Positions 20,223 to 31,760 of a DNA stretch of 64,000 nucleotides are shown in pieces; within the stretch, counting starts at the first letter, position 1, and every line of letters begins with the position of its first letter. The DNA comes from Megascapheus bottae. Lineage: Eukaryota > Chordata > Mammalia > Rodentia > Geomyidae. Below the pieces are notes generated by a model. The model was not told the origin of the DNA. It searched no databases and saw nothing but the letters and a program-made list of their open reading frames with translations. The translations under genes were made by a program, and so were the position numbers. The DNA is taken from contig JANJXV010000006.1 of assembly GCA_024803745.1 (NCBI GenBank), forward strand, positions 41,285,501-41,349,500, read 5' to 3'.

Positions 20223-21607
20223 TTACTTGTGACTTGAAAAAAAAATTAATTTAGAGACTAGCCAGTTTACTACATGAGAGTTCTAGATCCCTAAGATGCT
20301 AAATGGTATTGTAACAGAATGAAATACCAAAATTAGGGTTTTCTTTAGTGCCTCTATTTCTCCTTCAATTTTGAATAATTTCCTATTTTATACTAAGAAG
20401 CACAGTGTTCACATGTGCCTAGAACACAAATATTGCACAGTAGCACTGTAAACTGCAATACACCTCTACCTTGGTCTCTACCCTTTTATGACTCAATGTC
20501 TTTGCATACTTTGAGCCTCTTAGGTTGTCACATTGGTTATTGGTCATTAGTCACTTGGCAGGCTCTGTGATCCATTAACCCTCCTTCCACCCACTTTTCC
20601 AACCAATTTGTACTAAACAGCAAAACTTCCTCAGATCCATTGACTTCACTAAGTATACTGAAAATGGTTTCTCTTTATTTGTGTTAGCTGCACTCCCTCC
20701 AAGTTCAACACCACTCTAATCTCTCTGGCTCACATCTGTAAACTCCGAGGCCCTGTTGTCTGTTTCCCATCCTTCCTGCTTCTAGAAGATTCATTTTCTT
20801 TGACGTTTATCTTGTTTACTTTCAATTCAGAGTTCTCCAAAGGAACTTTCACCCTTCACTCAGCTCTAACTAAACATCTTTATTACTATCTGAAAGGAAA
20901 AGAATCCACAAGTAGTAGAGTTGGAGTTGATGCAAAACTGAGAGCTGTCTGTGCGCTTTACAGACAGCCTTTGGGAGAAACAAAGTAGAGGAAATTCAAC
21001 AATCCCATTCATTTTTTTTAAAGTATTCAATTTAAGATTTTCATTTCAAAATACAATTTAAAAAATCATTGTGACCCATATGTTACAGGACTGTTAAGTA
21101 TTAAGAAGCCTGATTACAGAGTCCAGACCAGCTTTTACTCTTGAGAATCTCAGGGCTGATCATGTCCATAAATGCATACAGTACAACTCGGTGAGGTGAA
21201 GGCCATCACAAAGGGAAGGGAGCCCAGGCGAGTCAGAGATTATCATCTTCTGGGGAGAGGAGCATTATGGGGGGAAAAATAGCACCCTTTGGTGATAGCA
21301 CCCCTTGGGTGATAGAGGGTAGGTATGATTTCAACAAGAGCCTGCCATGGGACCATGAAGGCATATGAGCAGAAGGGGGAAGTTATTCAGGCAGGGCACA
21401 GGGGAGTGAAGGGACAGTGAGTGTCCTGGGTTGCAAGATTGTAGGGTACAAGGACATGTGAGAGATGAGGAAGTATAATGGGAAATAGGACTGAAAAGAA
21501 ACAAAGCCCAGAGTGGCAATGGATAGTCAGTCCTCCTTTGGATCCAATGAAAAGAAGTGCGAGCATACGTGAACCCAAAAAATTCCAACTTTTCAAAGAC
21601 TAACACT
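20223..21607. other. Intergenic, no recognised gene or repeat
   Basis: Unique-looking; a GGTGATAG-containing tandem near 21,290-21,315 is the only small repeat. Confidence 0.5.
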
Positions 21608-21762
21608 TTTTTTTTTGCCAGTCCTGAGGCTTGAACTCAGGGCATGAGCACTGTCCTTGAGCTTTCTCAAGGCTAGAGTTCTACTACTTGAGCCACAGTA
21701 CTATTTCTGATTTTTTCTGTGTAGGAGGTACTGAGGAATCAAATCCCACACTTCTGGCCCTA
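21608..21762 (-). repeat. Family A SINE, head truncated
   Basis: GCCAGTCCTGAGGCTTGAAC to GAGGAATCAAATCCCACAC; the tRNA-like head end is lost. Confidence 0.85.
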
Positions 21763-22568
21763 AAGGGGCTTTTTCTTAACCTCAACAAATGTAGCCTAAG
21801 AAAAATTACCCCTGTAAGATAGATAAAAAGAGATATAAAGGGCTAAAGGCATTTTCCTCAGAACAAGAAAGCTTTCTCTGTGTGGCACCAGGGAAAAGTG
21901 GTTGGAGTGACATATCTCCATCTTCTCCTCTAGCTTCCCTGGATCCAAGCTTTGGATTTAGCAATGATGGATCTAGCACTGGCAATGAAGTAATCATTAG
22001 AGCCATGTGGAATCCTTCAAGATTATTCAACATGGAGAGGTTCAAATTAACTTGTCAGCATGGTGGGAAAATTTCTTATACTATGGCTCTGGATATATTA
22101 CCGTTCTTATTTCCTTCTACTTTCAACCAGTCTCATAAAATGTATTTTATTTTGTGGGTATCCCATACTTATTTCTTCATTTTATGTGGAATTGGAGAAA
22201 CCAGCTACATAGGTTATGCTGCTGTAAAGGAACAATCTCCAAACTTTGGTGACTTGGGGATAAAGAGTTGATGGGATGTTCAGTGCATCATGCTTACTTA
22301 GGTTCCTAAACTGACAGAGCCGCCACCATCTCTCAAGAGTCTGCTTTTGTTTCAGAGGGATCAGAGGGAAACTCTAGCTAGCACTGAATGAACAAAGCTG
22401 GAGCAGAAGTCTTGCTCTTCACTTCTCCTTCCAACTCATGAGCCCACAGTGTAAAATAGCAGTCATTCAAATATACTTCTCCCTTGAGCTCTACCCTGGT
22501 CTCTGCCTTTCCCTATGTCTCACGTGTCCTTGATATACTTTGAACATTAAAAAAAAAACCTCATGTAA
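21763..22568. other. Intergenic, nothing recognised
   Basis: Contains a 129-codon open frame at 21,882-22,271 with no family signal. Confidence 0.45.
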
Positions 22569-22800
22569 GCCAGGAACAGTGGCTCATACCTGTAATCCTA
22601 GCTACTCAGGAAGCTAAGATCTGAGGATCGAGGTTCAAAGCCAGCCCAGGTACTAAAGACTGTGAGACTCTTTCCTCCAATCAACCACTAGAAAACAGGA
22701 AGTGGGGCTGTGGCTCTAGAGTAGGGTGGTAGCCTTGAGCTAAAGAGCTCAGGGACAGCTCGCAGGCCCAGAGTTCAAGCCTCATGACCCCCCCCAAAAG
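22569..22800 (+). repeat. Family B SINE
   Basis: GCCAGGAACAGTGGCTCATA to TTCAAGCCTCATGACCCCCC. Confidence 0.9.
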
Positions 22801-22914
22801 AAAAAACCTCTTGTGACAAGACACACTGTCTGTAGCCTTCTTCATCTCCTGCTTCATCACACCACTAGGTATGCTTTGACTTTGCTCCCAGAGATATTTA
22901 TGCATTTACTTACT

Positions 22915-23142
22915 TATCAGTCATGGGGCTTGCACTCAGGACATCAGCACTGCCCCTAAGCTTCTTTATTCAAGGCTAGTACTCTACCACTTTGAGCCAC
23001 AGCCCCACTTCTGGTTTTTATGTGGTTAATTGGAGACAAGGGTCTCATGGACTTTCCTGTCCAGGTTGGCTTCAAACCATAATCCTCAGATCTCAGCCTC
23101 CTGAGTAGCTGGGATTGCAAGTGTGAGCCACTATCGCCCAGC
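22915..23142 (-). repeat. Family B SINE
   Basis: TCAGTCATGGGGCTTGCACT to GTGTGAGCCACTATCGCCC. Confidence 0.9.
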
Positions 23143-23649
23143 TATACATGCACATACCTTACCACACTGCACGTAATGCATCATATGGTGATGGTGTGTC
23201 TAAGTCACTTTCTAGCTAAGAGATCCTGAGGACAGAGAACAGCAGATCACCTTTTGTTTCCAGTGGTTATCATAAGGCCTGATACATAGGTGTGCCAGAA
23301 AACTCAGTTGCCAGGAGACAAAAAATAACCTGTGGATACAAACTAGATGATAACCCAGTAAAGCACACAATTTGTCATAGAACAGATTCATGGAGCAGTT
23401 TAGAAACACTGCCTATTTACTACCATTATCATCCTTGTAACAGAAAGAAAAATGTACCAGAGAGGGCTAAAATTGCTCAACAGCTAGCCAATTTCAGAAG
23501 TAGAATTTCCTGAGTACAGACTCTAGCTTCTCTTAACGGTTCCTCTGATAACTAAATGCATTTTCCTGGCAGGATGGACTTTTTTCCCCCAATGCACACT
23601 TGCTGTGTCACTGGGAAGAGGCAATGTTTTCACATTGCTTTTCATTTTT
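23143..23649. other. Intergenic, nothing recognised
   Basis: No clear repeat. Confidence 0.5.
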
Positions 23650-23734
23650 CATCTTTTGTCCTGGAATTGAATCCAGGGCCTTGTACATGCTAGGCAAATG
23701 GTCTACAATTGAGCCACCTCCCTCTACCCCCCAA

Positions 23735-23780
<46 letters not shown>
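23650..23780 (-). repeat. Old ID-like fragment and (CA)n
   Basis: GTCCTGGAATTGAATCCAGG.. GCTAGGCAAATGGTCTACAA at 23,650-23,733, then (AC)n 23,735-23,780. Confidence 0.7.
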
Positions 23781-23782
<2 letters not shown>

Positions 23783-25239
23783 GGCGCCATAAAATAAGAA
23801 AACTAAGATCTGATCACATCCTCAGGCCTACAGTCAGTTTAAGACTGAACAACAAATACCAGAATGTTTCCATGTGTTAGACATGGCGCAGGATTCCTGT
23901 GCTGGGTTGGGGTTTGGTCTCAGTGGCATCTCAGGTCAGTTTGAAAGTCATAATTCCTAAATTCTTCTATGCTTTCTTCAGAACTCATCGAAATGAAGTT
24001 TATTTCTTTCGACATAAACTATAACCTCAAGAGAAACAGAACAGCATCTGGTGTGACGCAAAGATCATGAAGCGCCTGCAGGCAAAAGTAGAATTTATAG
24101 GAAGCAGGATCATCAAGTAAGCTCTCCTTTATATTTTATGGGCTCTCTGGCCCTGACATTTATGTGCTGTGCATCAGAAGTGAAGACTATAGTTCTGGGC
24201 TTACTGATGGATCCATCCTATCAGCTTGACCTACCAGCTAAGTCAAGGTCCCAACTTCCGCTCTAGAAGCTGGATGCATTGGCTTTCATAGCTCAGTACT
24301 TCCTATCGAGTTTCCTCTCTAAAGCCTGCCTGGCAAGGCCTCTAAGATAGATGGCTAGTGACCGCTTGTTAAGCTCCTCTGATACCTGCAGAAATCCCAT
24401 AGGGAGTGTGCTTATTTCTCAGGAAGGTGAGATTAGAATGGGATTTTGAGAAGATGAAAGGTGGCATGGACTGGCAGGCTCACCCAAGGTCAGGTGACAG
24501 ACTTTCTTCTACTTACTGCTAAAAATTCAGTTCAACTTTATGAACAGGATTGCAGACAATAAACTTTCTTATATTTCTGTATAAAAAAGCCTTACCAGCT
24601 TAGGAAAGGAAACTCAAAGGAGGGTGCCAGATATGTGTTGACTGCATCTGGCATAGGAGAATTCTAGGAAAATGACAGTGGGGATTATGGGAATAATGAA
24701 AACCCTTAGTTTCTCCTCCTGCCTCACATCTACTAAATTTTCCACCCTCTATAGAAAAAGTAGATCTTCAATCATGTCTGCCTATTTTAGATAGGCTGCA
24801 GGGTCTCTCTCTATGCTGTATATTATGACAATCTTGACTATCACTACTTGCATAGGTGTGTGGCACAATTTTTAATTGTTCACAAATATCCAATGGCTCT
24901 CCCTGGTGGGGGCTTATATATTAGAGGCTCCATGAAACTCATAGGTGGTCATGTGACTAGCATGTCACAAATAGACATAGATGTCCTTCCCCTAGCAAAC
25001 TTTCCAAGCCAATGAATACATTTTCTTCTTCCAGAATGATTCACAACATTCCAGATAGAATATCTCTGTCAACCTGGATTCTGGAGAATTCTAGAGGGAA
25101 AATATTGAGCATAGCTTCAACCAACTTTCCTTGGACACATAATGAGTAAGGAACATACTTTGAGCTTTGGGGGGGGCATTTGTTGGTGAAAAATAATTTA
25201 GCTTAAGTTGATCCACATGGGGGGGACACCTGTGTGTCC
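23781..25239. other. Long SINE-free intergenic stretch
   Basis: About 1.4 kb without recognisable SINEs or genes. Confidence 0.5.
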
Positions 25240-25254
25240 ATTAACCCATCTCAC

Positions 25255-25790
25255 AGATTAGCATTCATTACATGTTATTGCAAAAGAATGTATCCCCAAA
25301 GCTTTTGGGCTTAAAAACATTCACTTAGCATCTCACTGTTTCTGTGGGTCAGAAATACAGGCTTAGCTGGGTTCTCTTTACACTCCGCCCAGGGAGACTG
25401 CAATCACATGGTACAGACTGGGGCTGCAGTATCTCAAGGTTAGGTGGTGAAGTTCTGTCTCCATAATAACTCAGTACCACCGCCTCCATATGGGACTGAG
25501 CCTCAGTTACTTGCTGCCTCTTGACCAAGGTCTGTCCCCAAACCCATTCCCAATGTTTTTTTTTTTTTTTTCCATTCGAGCAAGCACATAAGAAGAGATT
25601 GGAAAGAACACGAACAACACAGAAGTCACAGTCTCCTCTAACTTAATAGCAGAAGTAACATCCCATTACTACTTCTGCATTCTTTTTGCTGGGCCCAGCC
25701 CACATTCAAGGGAAAAGAGTCACAAAATTTTGGCACCCGGAAGCAAGGATCATTGAAACTCATGTCAGAAACAGCCTAGCACAAAATTCA
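25255..25790 (+). repeat. Ancient interspersed repeat, family not assigned
   Basis: Contains a word order familiar from an old mammalian repeat: CTGTTTCTGTGGGTCAGAAA, GGCTTAGCTGGGTTCTCT, GGCTGCAGT, AGAAGTCACAGTCTC, GAAGTAACATCCCATTAC, GGGCCCAGCCCACATTCAAG. I cannot name the family. Confidence 0.5.
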
Positions 25791-26389
25791 GCCAAAATAC
25801 TAAAATAAACCAACCGGAACTATGTAAGAAACCAAGTTTTAGTCATATGACAAGAAGAGAAATTGTAGAATGTTAAATCTGGAGATTTGAAACCACAAAA
25901 GGTCAAACCCTACCCTGAGATAAACAGAAATAAATCTAAAACTCAAATTCATTTCACTGTTATTTCCACTAGACAGACATTAGTGAAAAATTACATAGCA
26001 ATACAAGACAAATTGCATTCAACTAAAACATAAGCTAGGATATTGATTGCTAATTGAATTGTCCCATAAATCATCCAGACAGTGAGTGAATTAAAGGAAC
26101 AGAGAAGACAAGCTCTTTAAGTTGAGACAATCAAAAAGGTATGCCATTACACATAAACTGTGATGGGTGTCATTTTCTCTGTTTAAACAGAGAAGAGAAT
26201 GGTTTTACTGGTACCAACCAAGATAAGGATTCCTTCTTTAGGGTCACCTTCAATAGGGTCACCAGAAATCAAAATGATTTCTGGTGCTACTATTCTTCTG
26301 TCCTCAATCATAATTAATCAGATGGCATTCTCTATGATGACATGTCTCTGATGTTTTGTACATCAAATGTGAAGCCAGAAATGTAGTGT
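25791..26389. other. Intergenic, AT-rich
   Basis: Nothing recognised. Confidence 0.5.
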
Positions 26390-26404
26390 AAAGACTTAAA
26401 TTTA

Positions 26405-26736
26405 AGCCAGACATGGTGGCTCACATCTGTAATCCTAGCTACTAAGGATGCTGAGATCTGAGGATTGAGGTTCAAAGCCAGCCCAGGCACAAAAATCAAT
26501 GTACCAGTGACTATATATAGAGATTCCCTTCTTGAATACTTGCTTGTTAAACATGACATTTGAAATATGATGTAAAAATCAATGTTAATAAATTCTTTAA
26601 TAAAAGAAGTGCCTTAGACTTTTACCACCAAAAAACTGGAAGTGGTGCTGTGGCTCGAGGGGTAGGAGGTAGCCTTGAGCTGAAGAGCTCAGGGACAACA
26701 TCCAGGCCCAGAGTTCAAGTCCCATAAGTGACAAAA
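26405..26736 (+). repeat. Family B SINE split by a family Y insertion
   Basis: Head 26405-26500, right half from about 26,620. Perfect 15-base duplication AAAGACTTAAATTTA at 26390-26404 and 26737-26751. Confidence 0.92.
26502..26611 (+). mobile_element. L1-like 3' end, family Y, copy 1
   Basis: AGAGATTCCCTTCTTGAATA, TTGTTAAACATGACATTTGA, AATATGATGTAAAAATCAAT, GTTAATAAATTCTTT: the same 3' end as at 30,745 and 55,105. It sits inside a SINE. Confidence 0.75.
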
Positions 26737-26797
26737 AAAGACTTAAATTTAGCCCTAAGGGTGCGGTTCCTAGCCTGAGGTGGGAACTTTAAAATCA

Positions 26798-26963
26798 ACT
26801 GAGCATCAGTGGTTCCTGCCTAAATCCCTAGTTACTCAGAAAGCTGAGATAGAAGGATCAGGCTTCAAAACCAGCCATGCCAGGGCAGTGCTAGGCTTGA
26901 GTGAAAAGGGGACATTACTTAGGCCTTGAGTTCAAGCTCCAGTACTCCAGTACTCCAGTACTG
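26798..26963 (+). repeat. Family B SINE, shortened
   Basis: B1-like head, short right half, tail with AGTACTCC triplicated before the microsatellite. Confidence 0.75.
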
Positions 26964-26991
26964 GCACGTGTGCGCACGCACGCGCGCGCAT

Positions 26992-27037
<46 letters not shown>
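26964..27037 (+). repeat. 74-base alternating purine-pyrimidine tract (CG/CA)n
   Basis: GCACGTGTGCGCACGCACGC.. then (CA)n, alternating without a break. Z-DNA-prone; located at a SINE's 3' end. Confidence 0.92.
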
Positions 27038-27038
<1 letters not shown>

Positions 27039-27672
27039 AACTGAAAATTTAGAGCAACTCCAATCGCAAACCCAAAATGAAAATGTTTGGGGCCAAAATC
27101 TTTACATAGAAAATAGAAATGTAACTTGAGTTGTTTGATCCTTCCTCATGATTCTGGTATGACTGGTTCCCCTTATGGAACCCCACTTCTCAGGGAGATT
27201 TCTTAGCTTGCCTGGCCAAGTTCTTCCGGATTCCACCTCACCTTGCAAAAACACAAATTACTCCAAGGCTAAGCCAGTATGGCTGAGGAAAATCAAGTCA
27301 CTCTGGGTTCAGCAGAGATTTACATTGTCCTCTCATTTAAGTGGACATGAATGCTGCAGCCAAGAGTGCCTGGCATGTAGCAATACCTCCCAAATAATCA
27401 TCATCAGTCCCCAAGCCTTGGAGAAAGAATGCTTATCTTCACTGAGGGCAATAATGTGTTACCAGGCCTGCAGATGAGCAAAGTGACTATTCGAGCAACA
27501 AGATCCAAGTCAGGAGGCAAACAGAGGAGGCTGATCCTGATTATCTAAAAACCTCATATTTTTCTTATTTACATTGCTCTTGTCTTTTTTAAAAAATCAA
27601 TTTTATCATTTTCAAATAAAATTTTTTTTAAAAAAAGGAGCAAGAGGGACAGAGAAAGTCAACCTTGCACTT
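27039..27672. other. Intergenic, nothing recognised
   Basis: Includes a 100-codon open frame (27,175-27,477) with no family signal. Confidence 0.5.
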
Positions 27673-27689
27673 AAAAGTACTGCAATATA

Positions 27690-27882
27690 GGACCAGGATT
27701 TTGGCCTAATGGCAGAGTGCTTGCCTAACATGCACGAAGACCCGGACTTGATTCCTCGGTACCACATACATAGAAAAAGCCAGAAGTGGAGCTGTGGCGC
27801 AAATGGCAGAGCCCTAGCCTTGAGATAGCCCAAGGACAATGCTCAGGCTCTGAGTTCAAGCCCCAGGGCTGGCAAAAAAAAA
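27690..27882 (+). repeat. Family A SINE, 16-17-base duplication
   Basis: Full length; AAAGTACTGCAATATA at 27674-27689 and 27883-27898. Confidence 0.93.
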
Positions 27883-27898
27883 AAAGTACTGCAATATA

Positions 27899-28442
27899 AT
27901 AAAAAGACATTCCTCAATGATCGAGATTCTCTCAAAAGACAAGTTGTCTTTCACAGAAAACTCATGAAACATCAAATAGAGCCTGTCTCGTCATGTAAGT
28001 ATTGGCTCTCCAAGTTAGCAAGGGACTAGCCATTTTTGATGAAAACTTTAAACTGAGACCCACATGGGTGCCATTCAGAGATCCATTAGCCTTTGAGATC
28101 TTTGGCTAATGGAAGAGCAAAGGTCTCCCCTGCCAGACAGAAATCCTACATGCATGACTGAGGAGAATCCCTGAGGAACTACAGCTCTGAATATTTATGA
28201 TTCTTTGTGCCCAGATGCAAATGCCATTCTCTGCCATTTTCATTGCTGGCCAGAGTAGCTCTGGTGGAAAGCATCACTTATGGGCTTCGCCCAGCACCCT
28301 GCAAAGGAAGTTGAAGCAGACCCTAGCACTAGCTTGTCATAGAACCCTCAGACATCACATAGACCTCTCTCCCTCTCCCTCTCCCCCCCCCTCTCTCTCT
28401 AATACAGAAAGCCAGATACAAAATAACCTCCATCCCCAACTC

Positions 28443-28445
<3 letters not shown>
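27899..28445. other. Intergenic, nothing recognised
   Basis: Ends in a (CTCTCC)n patch at 28,367-28,400. Confidence 0.5.

Positions 28446-28486
<41 letters not shown>
28446..28486 (+). repeat. (GT)n microsatellite
   Basis: GCGTGTGTGTGTG run of about 20 units. Confidence 0.95.
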
Positions 28487-28488
<2 letters not shown>

Positions 28489-28919
28489 AATTTAATTTCT
28501 CCTTAGGGAATAAAAAAGACTTCAAAAGAAGCTGTCAAGATTGTTTTATTTTTTTATCATGTATTTTATTTCTGGAGCCAGCGTGCACATAAATGAGCAC
28601 GTAGCTTTTAAATGTCATTACATGTTTCCTAGGAATCTTCAGATTTCTCATAAGAGAGTCTTGACACTCGAAGCATTTCAAAAGAAAATTTCAAAATCAT
28701 TCTCTGTTCCTTGTTTATCTACTCTGTTTCCTAGCCTAGAATTCTGCAAATACACCTCTTAGCTCTGCAGGCATAGGCATAAAAGCCATAAAGCACAAGT
28801 AAGCAAGTCATAAATTGCAGGTAAGCAAGTCAGAATAAGGCAAATGGAGGTGCAAGGAAATAAATAACATAGCAACTTTGTATATAAGACTTTCTAGAAT
28901 GCAAAACACAGAACTAATG
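28487..28919. other. Intergenic, AT-rich
   Basis: Nothing recognised. Confidence 0.5.
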
Positions 28920-29152
28920 CAGAGCTTCCTACCTTGGCTGTAGATTAGAACTACCCTGGTGGCTGGCAAAAAAAAAAAAAAAAAGTACTAATGCAGGCCC
29001 CTCCACTCTCAAACCCTGATTTACCTGGCCCAGGGCGATGTCCAGGTAAGCGTGGTTGAACACCTCCCCAGGTGGGAGCTTGAGGTATTTTGCTTTTTTT
29101 TTTTTCAGTTATCACCCCAGCCCTTGTGGCACCTGTTTTGAAACACTGGCTA
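28920..29152 (+). mobile_element. Possible MER5-type (hAT) DNA transposon relic
   Basis: Start TTAGAACTACCCTGG, middle GTACTAATGCAGGCCCCTCC, end GTTTTGAAACACTGGCTA resemble MER5A ('..CACCTGG..', '..GAGAACCACTG'). Weak evidence. Confidence 0.4.
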
Positions 29153-29486
29153 GGAATTTGGGTCCATTATCTTTGTTCTAGCTTTAGGATTATAATCTCA
29201 AAATCTGTAGGAGCCAGAAAGTCAGGGGGAGAGAAAGAAAGTTCAGACACATGGTAACAGAAAATGTCTCACTTCCCTCACAATATCTGTTTACATTTGA
29301 CCTTATTCCACAAATACTACTAAGGCCCCAGAGAGGAAAGGCATTGCATTAGTGAACTAAGGTTACTTAAGCTGCCATTCTCTAACGTTCTGTGCTGTGT
29401 CTCTTCACCAAGCCATCTCTGATTCAGACTTTCTAGTCTAGTAGAGTCACTACACATGATTTTTTAATCTTTTAAAAATAAATTTG
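29153..29486. other. Intergenic, nothing recognised
   Basis: No clear repeat or gene. Confidence 0.5.
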
Positions 29487-29711
29487 GAGCCAGGTACAGT
29501 GGCTCACGCCTGTAATCCTAGCTATTCAGGAGGCTGAGATCTGAGGATCAAGGTTCAAAGCCAGCCCAGGCACAAAGGACCTGAGACTCTTACCTCCAGT
29601 TAACCTCTAGAAAACAGGAAGTGGGGCTTGGCTCAAGGGCCACTGAGCTGAAGAGCTCAGGGATAATGCCCCCAGAGTTCAAGCCCCATGACCCCCCCCC
29701 AAAAAAAAAAT
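29487..29711 (+). repeat. Family B SINE (array of four, 1st)
   Basis: GAGCCAGGTACAGTGGCTCA to CATGACCCCCCCCC plus A10. Confidence 0.9.
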
Positions 29712-29910
29712 AGGGGCCAGGAGTTTGGCCTAGTGGCAGAGTGCTTGCCTACCATGCACGAAGACCTTGGTACCACATATACAGGAAAATCCAAGTGGTG
29801 CTGTGTCTCAAATGGTAGAGCGGTAGCTTTGAGAAAAGCCTAAGGACAGTGCTCAGGCCCTGAATTCAGACCGTAGGACTCAAAATAATTAATTAATTAA
29901 TTAATTAAAA
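29712..29910 (+). repeat. Family A SINE with (AATT)n tail (array, 2nd)
   Basis: GGGGCCAGGAGTTTGGCCTAG; part of the box B region deleted; tail AATTAATTAATTAATT. Confidence 0.88.
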
Positions 29911-29920
29911 ACTCTGGGTG

Positions 29921-30152
29921 GGAGCCGGCACGGTGGCTCATGCCTGTAATCCTAGCTACTCAGGAGGCTAAGACTGAGGATCAAGGTTCAAAGCCAGCCC
30001 AGGCACAAAAGGACCTGATACTCTTATCTCCAATTAACCTCTAGAAAATGGGAAGTGGGACTGTGGCTCAAGGGTAGGGTGGTAGCCTTGAGCTGAAGAG
30101 CTTGGGGACATCACCCAGACCAAGTTCAATACCATGACCCACAAAAAAAAAA
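29921..30152 (+). repeat. Family B SINE (array, 3rd)
   Basis: GAGCCGGCACGGTGGCTCAT to CATGACCCACAAAAAAAAA. Confidence 0.9.
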
Positions 30153-30155
30153 TAT

Positions 30156-30324
30156 GGGAGTGAGTACTGGTAGCTGATGCCTATAATTCTAGCTACTCAG
30201 AAAGCTAAGATCTGAGGACAGAAATTCAGACCCAACCTAGGCAGGAAAGTCTGTCAGACTCTTATCTCTTATCTCCAATTAGCCAGCAAAAACTTGAAAG
30301 TGGAAGTGTAGCCCAAGTAATATT
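30156..30324 (+). repeat. Family B SINE, right half truncated (array, 4th)
   Basis: GAGTGAGTACTGGTAGCTGA to GTGTAGCCCAAGTAATA; ATCTCTT is duplicated inside. Confidence 0.85.
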
Positions 30325-30740
30325 CAAAATATACATGATATTATGCGATAAATCTATATCTTAAGATATAGCAAAGCCAATTACCACATCCACATCTTTT
30401 GGTTACTCATTTTTGTAGCAAAAGCAACTATAATCTACTCATTTAGTAATAAAATCCAACTACTACATACTTCTAACTATGGGTCTTCCATCTCTAAGCA
30501 GTACCCTATATTTCTACTACTTTGTATCCTTTGACTCAGATCTATTACATTCCTCTGTTCCAGGTAATTGTGATTTATTCTCTGTTGATTGCTTATTTTT
30601 AGATTCCACATAAGAATGAAATCAGGCAATACTTTTGTTTCTGGATTATTCTTTCTAGCATAATGCCATTCCTGACAAACTGCAGGATCTGATCTATAAA
30701 CTAATTTATTTTTATTTTCTTACTGTTACTATAAAAGTGA
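30325..30740. other. AT-rich intergenic, possibly L1-derived
   Basis: Text such as TTCCACATAAGAATGAAATCAG and TTTTGTTTCTGGATTATTC recalls L1, but is too diverged to be sure. Confidence 0.4.
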
Positions 30741-30744
30741 TATA

Positions 30745-30832
30745 CATCCCTTCTTGGATACTTGTTAAACATGACGTTTGAAATATGATGTAAAAAAATC
30801 AATGTTAATAAAATCTTTAAAAAAAAAAAACA
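30745..30832 (+). mobile_element. L1-like 3' end, family Y, copy 2
   Basis: CCCTTCTTGGATACTTGTTA, CATGACGTTTGAAATATGAT, AATGTTAATAAAATCTTT and A12 tail. Confidence 0.75.
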
Positions 30833-30889
30833 GGTAATGCGCAAAGGGATTGTAGTTACATAAGTCAGCTAAAGAGTACATTTCTTTTT

Positions 30890-31120
30890 TTTTTTTTGGC
30901 CCATGGGGCTTGAACTCTGGGCCTGGGTGCTATCCCTGAGCTTATCAGCTCAAAGTTAGTCCTCTACTACTTGAGCCACAGCATCACTTCCGGTTTTCTG
31001 GTGATTAACCAGAGATAAAAGTCTCACAAACTTTAGTGCCCAGACTGGCTTAGAACTGTGATCTTCAGATCTCAGCCTCCTGAGTAACTAGAACTAGAGG
31101 CGGGACCCACCATGCCGGGC
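30890..31120 (-). repeat. Family B SINE with target duplication
   Basis: Duplication AAGAGTACATTTCTTTT (30872-30888) versus AAGAGTATATTTCTTTT (31122-31138), one mismatch. Confidence 0.92.
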
Positions 31121-31296
31121 TAAGAGTATATTTCTTTTTGAACAATGCTTCCCTCTCTGTCTTCCAGTTTTTCTTTCCCATCCCTGACCAGAAGTTACAC
31201 AGTTCATTTTCAACAGTGTCCAGTGAGTGCCACTGCTTCATTTGTTCACCTTTTGTCCCACTATTTCTCAAATTGATTAATTTTAACCAAAGAACA

Positions 31297-31530
31297 TTTT
31301 TTTTTGTCTGTCATGGGGCCTGAACTCTGGACCTGGCCTCTGTCCCTCAGCTCTTCAGTTCAAGGCTAGCACTCTACTCCTTGACCCACAGCACCACTTC
31401 TGGTTTTCTGATGGTTAATTAGAGATAACAGTTTCAGGTACTTTAGTGCCCAGGCTGGTTTTGAACTGCAATCGTCAGCTCTGTCTCCTGAATAACTAGG
31501 ATTGCAGGCGTGAGACACCAGCGCCCAGCT
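31297..31530 (-). repeat. Family B SINE
   Basis: GTCTGTCATGGGGCCTGAAC to GGCGTGAGACACCAGCGCCC. Confidence 0.9.
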
Positions 31531-31540
31531 CAATGAGCAT

Positions 31541-31760
31541 TTTTTTGTACCATTGCAGAGCTTGAATTCAGGACCTAGGTCACTGTCCCTTAGCTTTTTC
31601 ACTCTACTTGAACCACAGCTCCACTTCTGTATTTTTTGGTGATTAATTGGAGATAAGTATCTCACTGACTTTCCTGCCTAAGCTGGCTTTGAACCTCCAT
31701 TCTCAGATCTGAGTCTCATGAATAGCTAGGATCACAGGCATGAGCCATCAGTGCCTGGCT
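31541..31760 (-). repeat. Family B SINE
   Basis: TTGCAGAGCTTGAATTCAGG to GGCATGAGCCATCAGTGCC; right after the previous copy. Confidence 0.88.

Noticed and set aside
21882..22271. 129-codon plus-strand open frame
   Set aside because: Ordinary intergenic composition, no homology cue, overlaps an open frame on the other strand.
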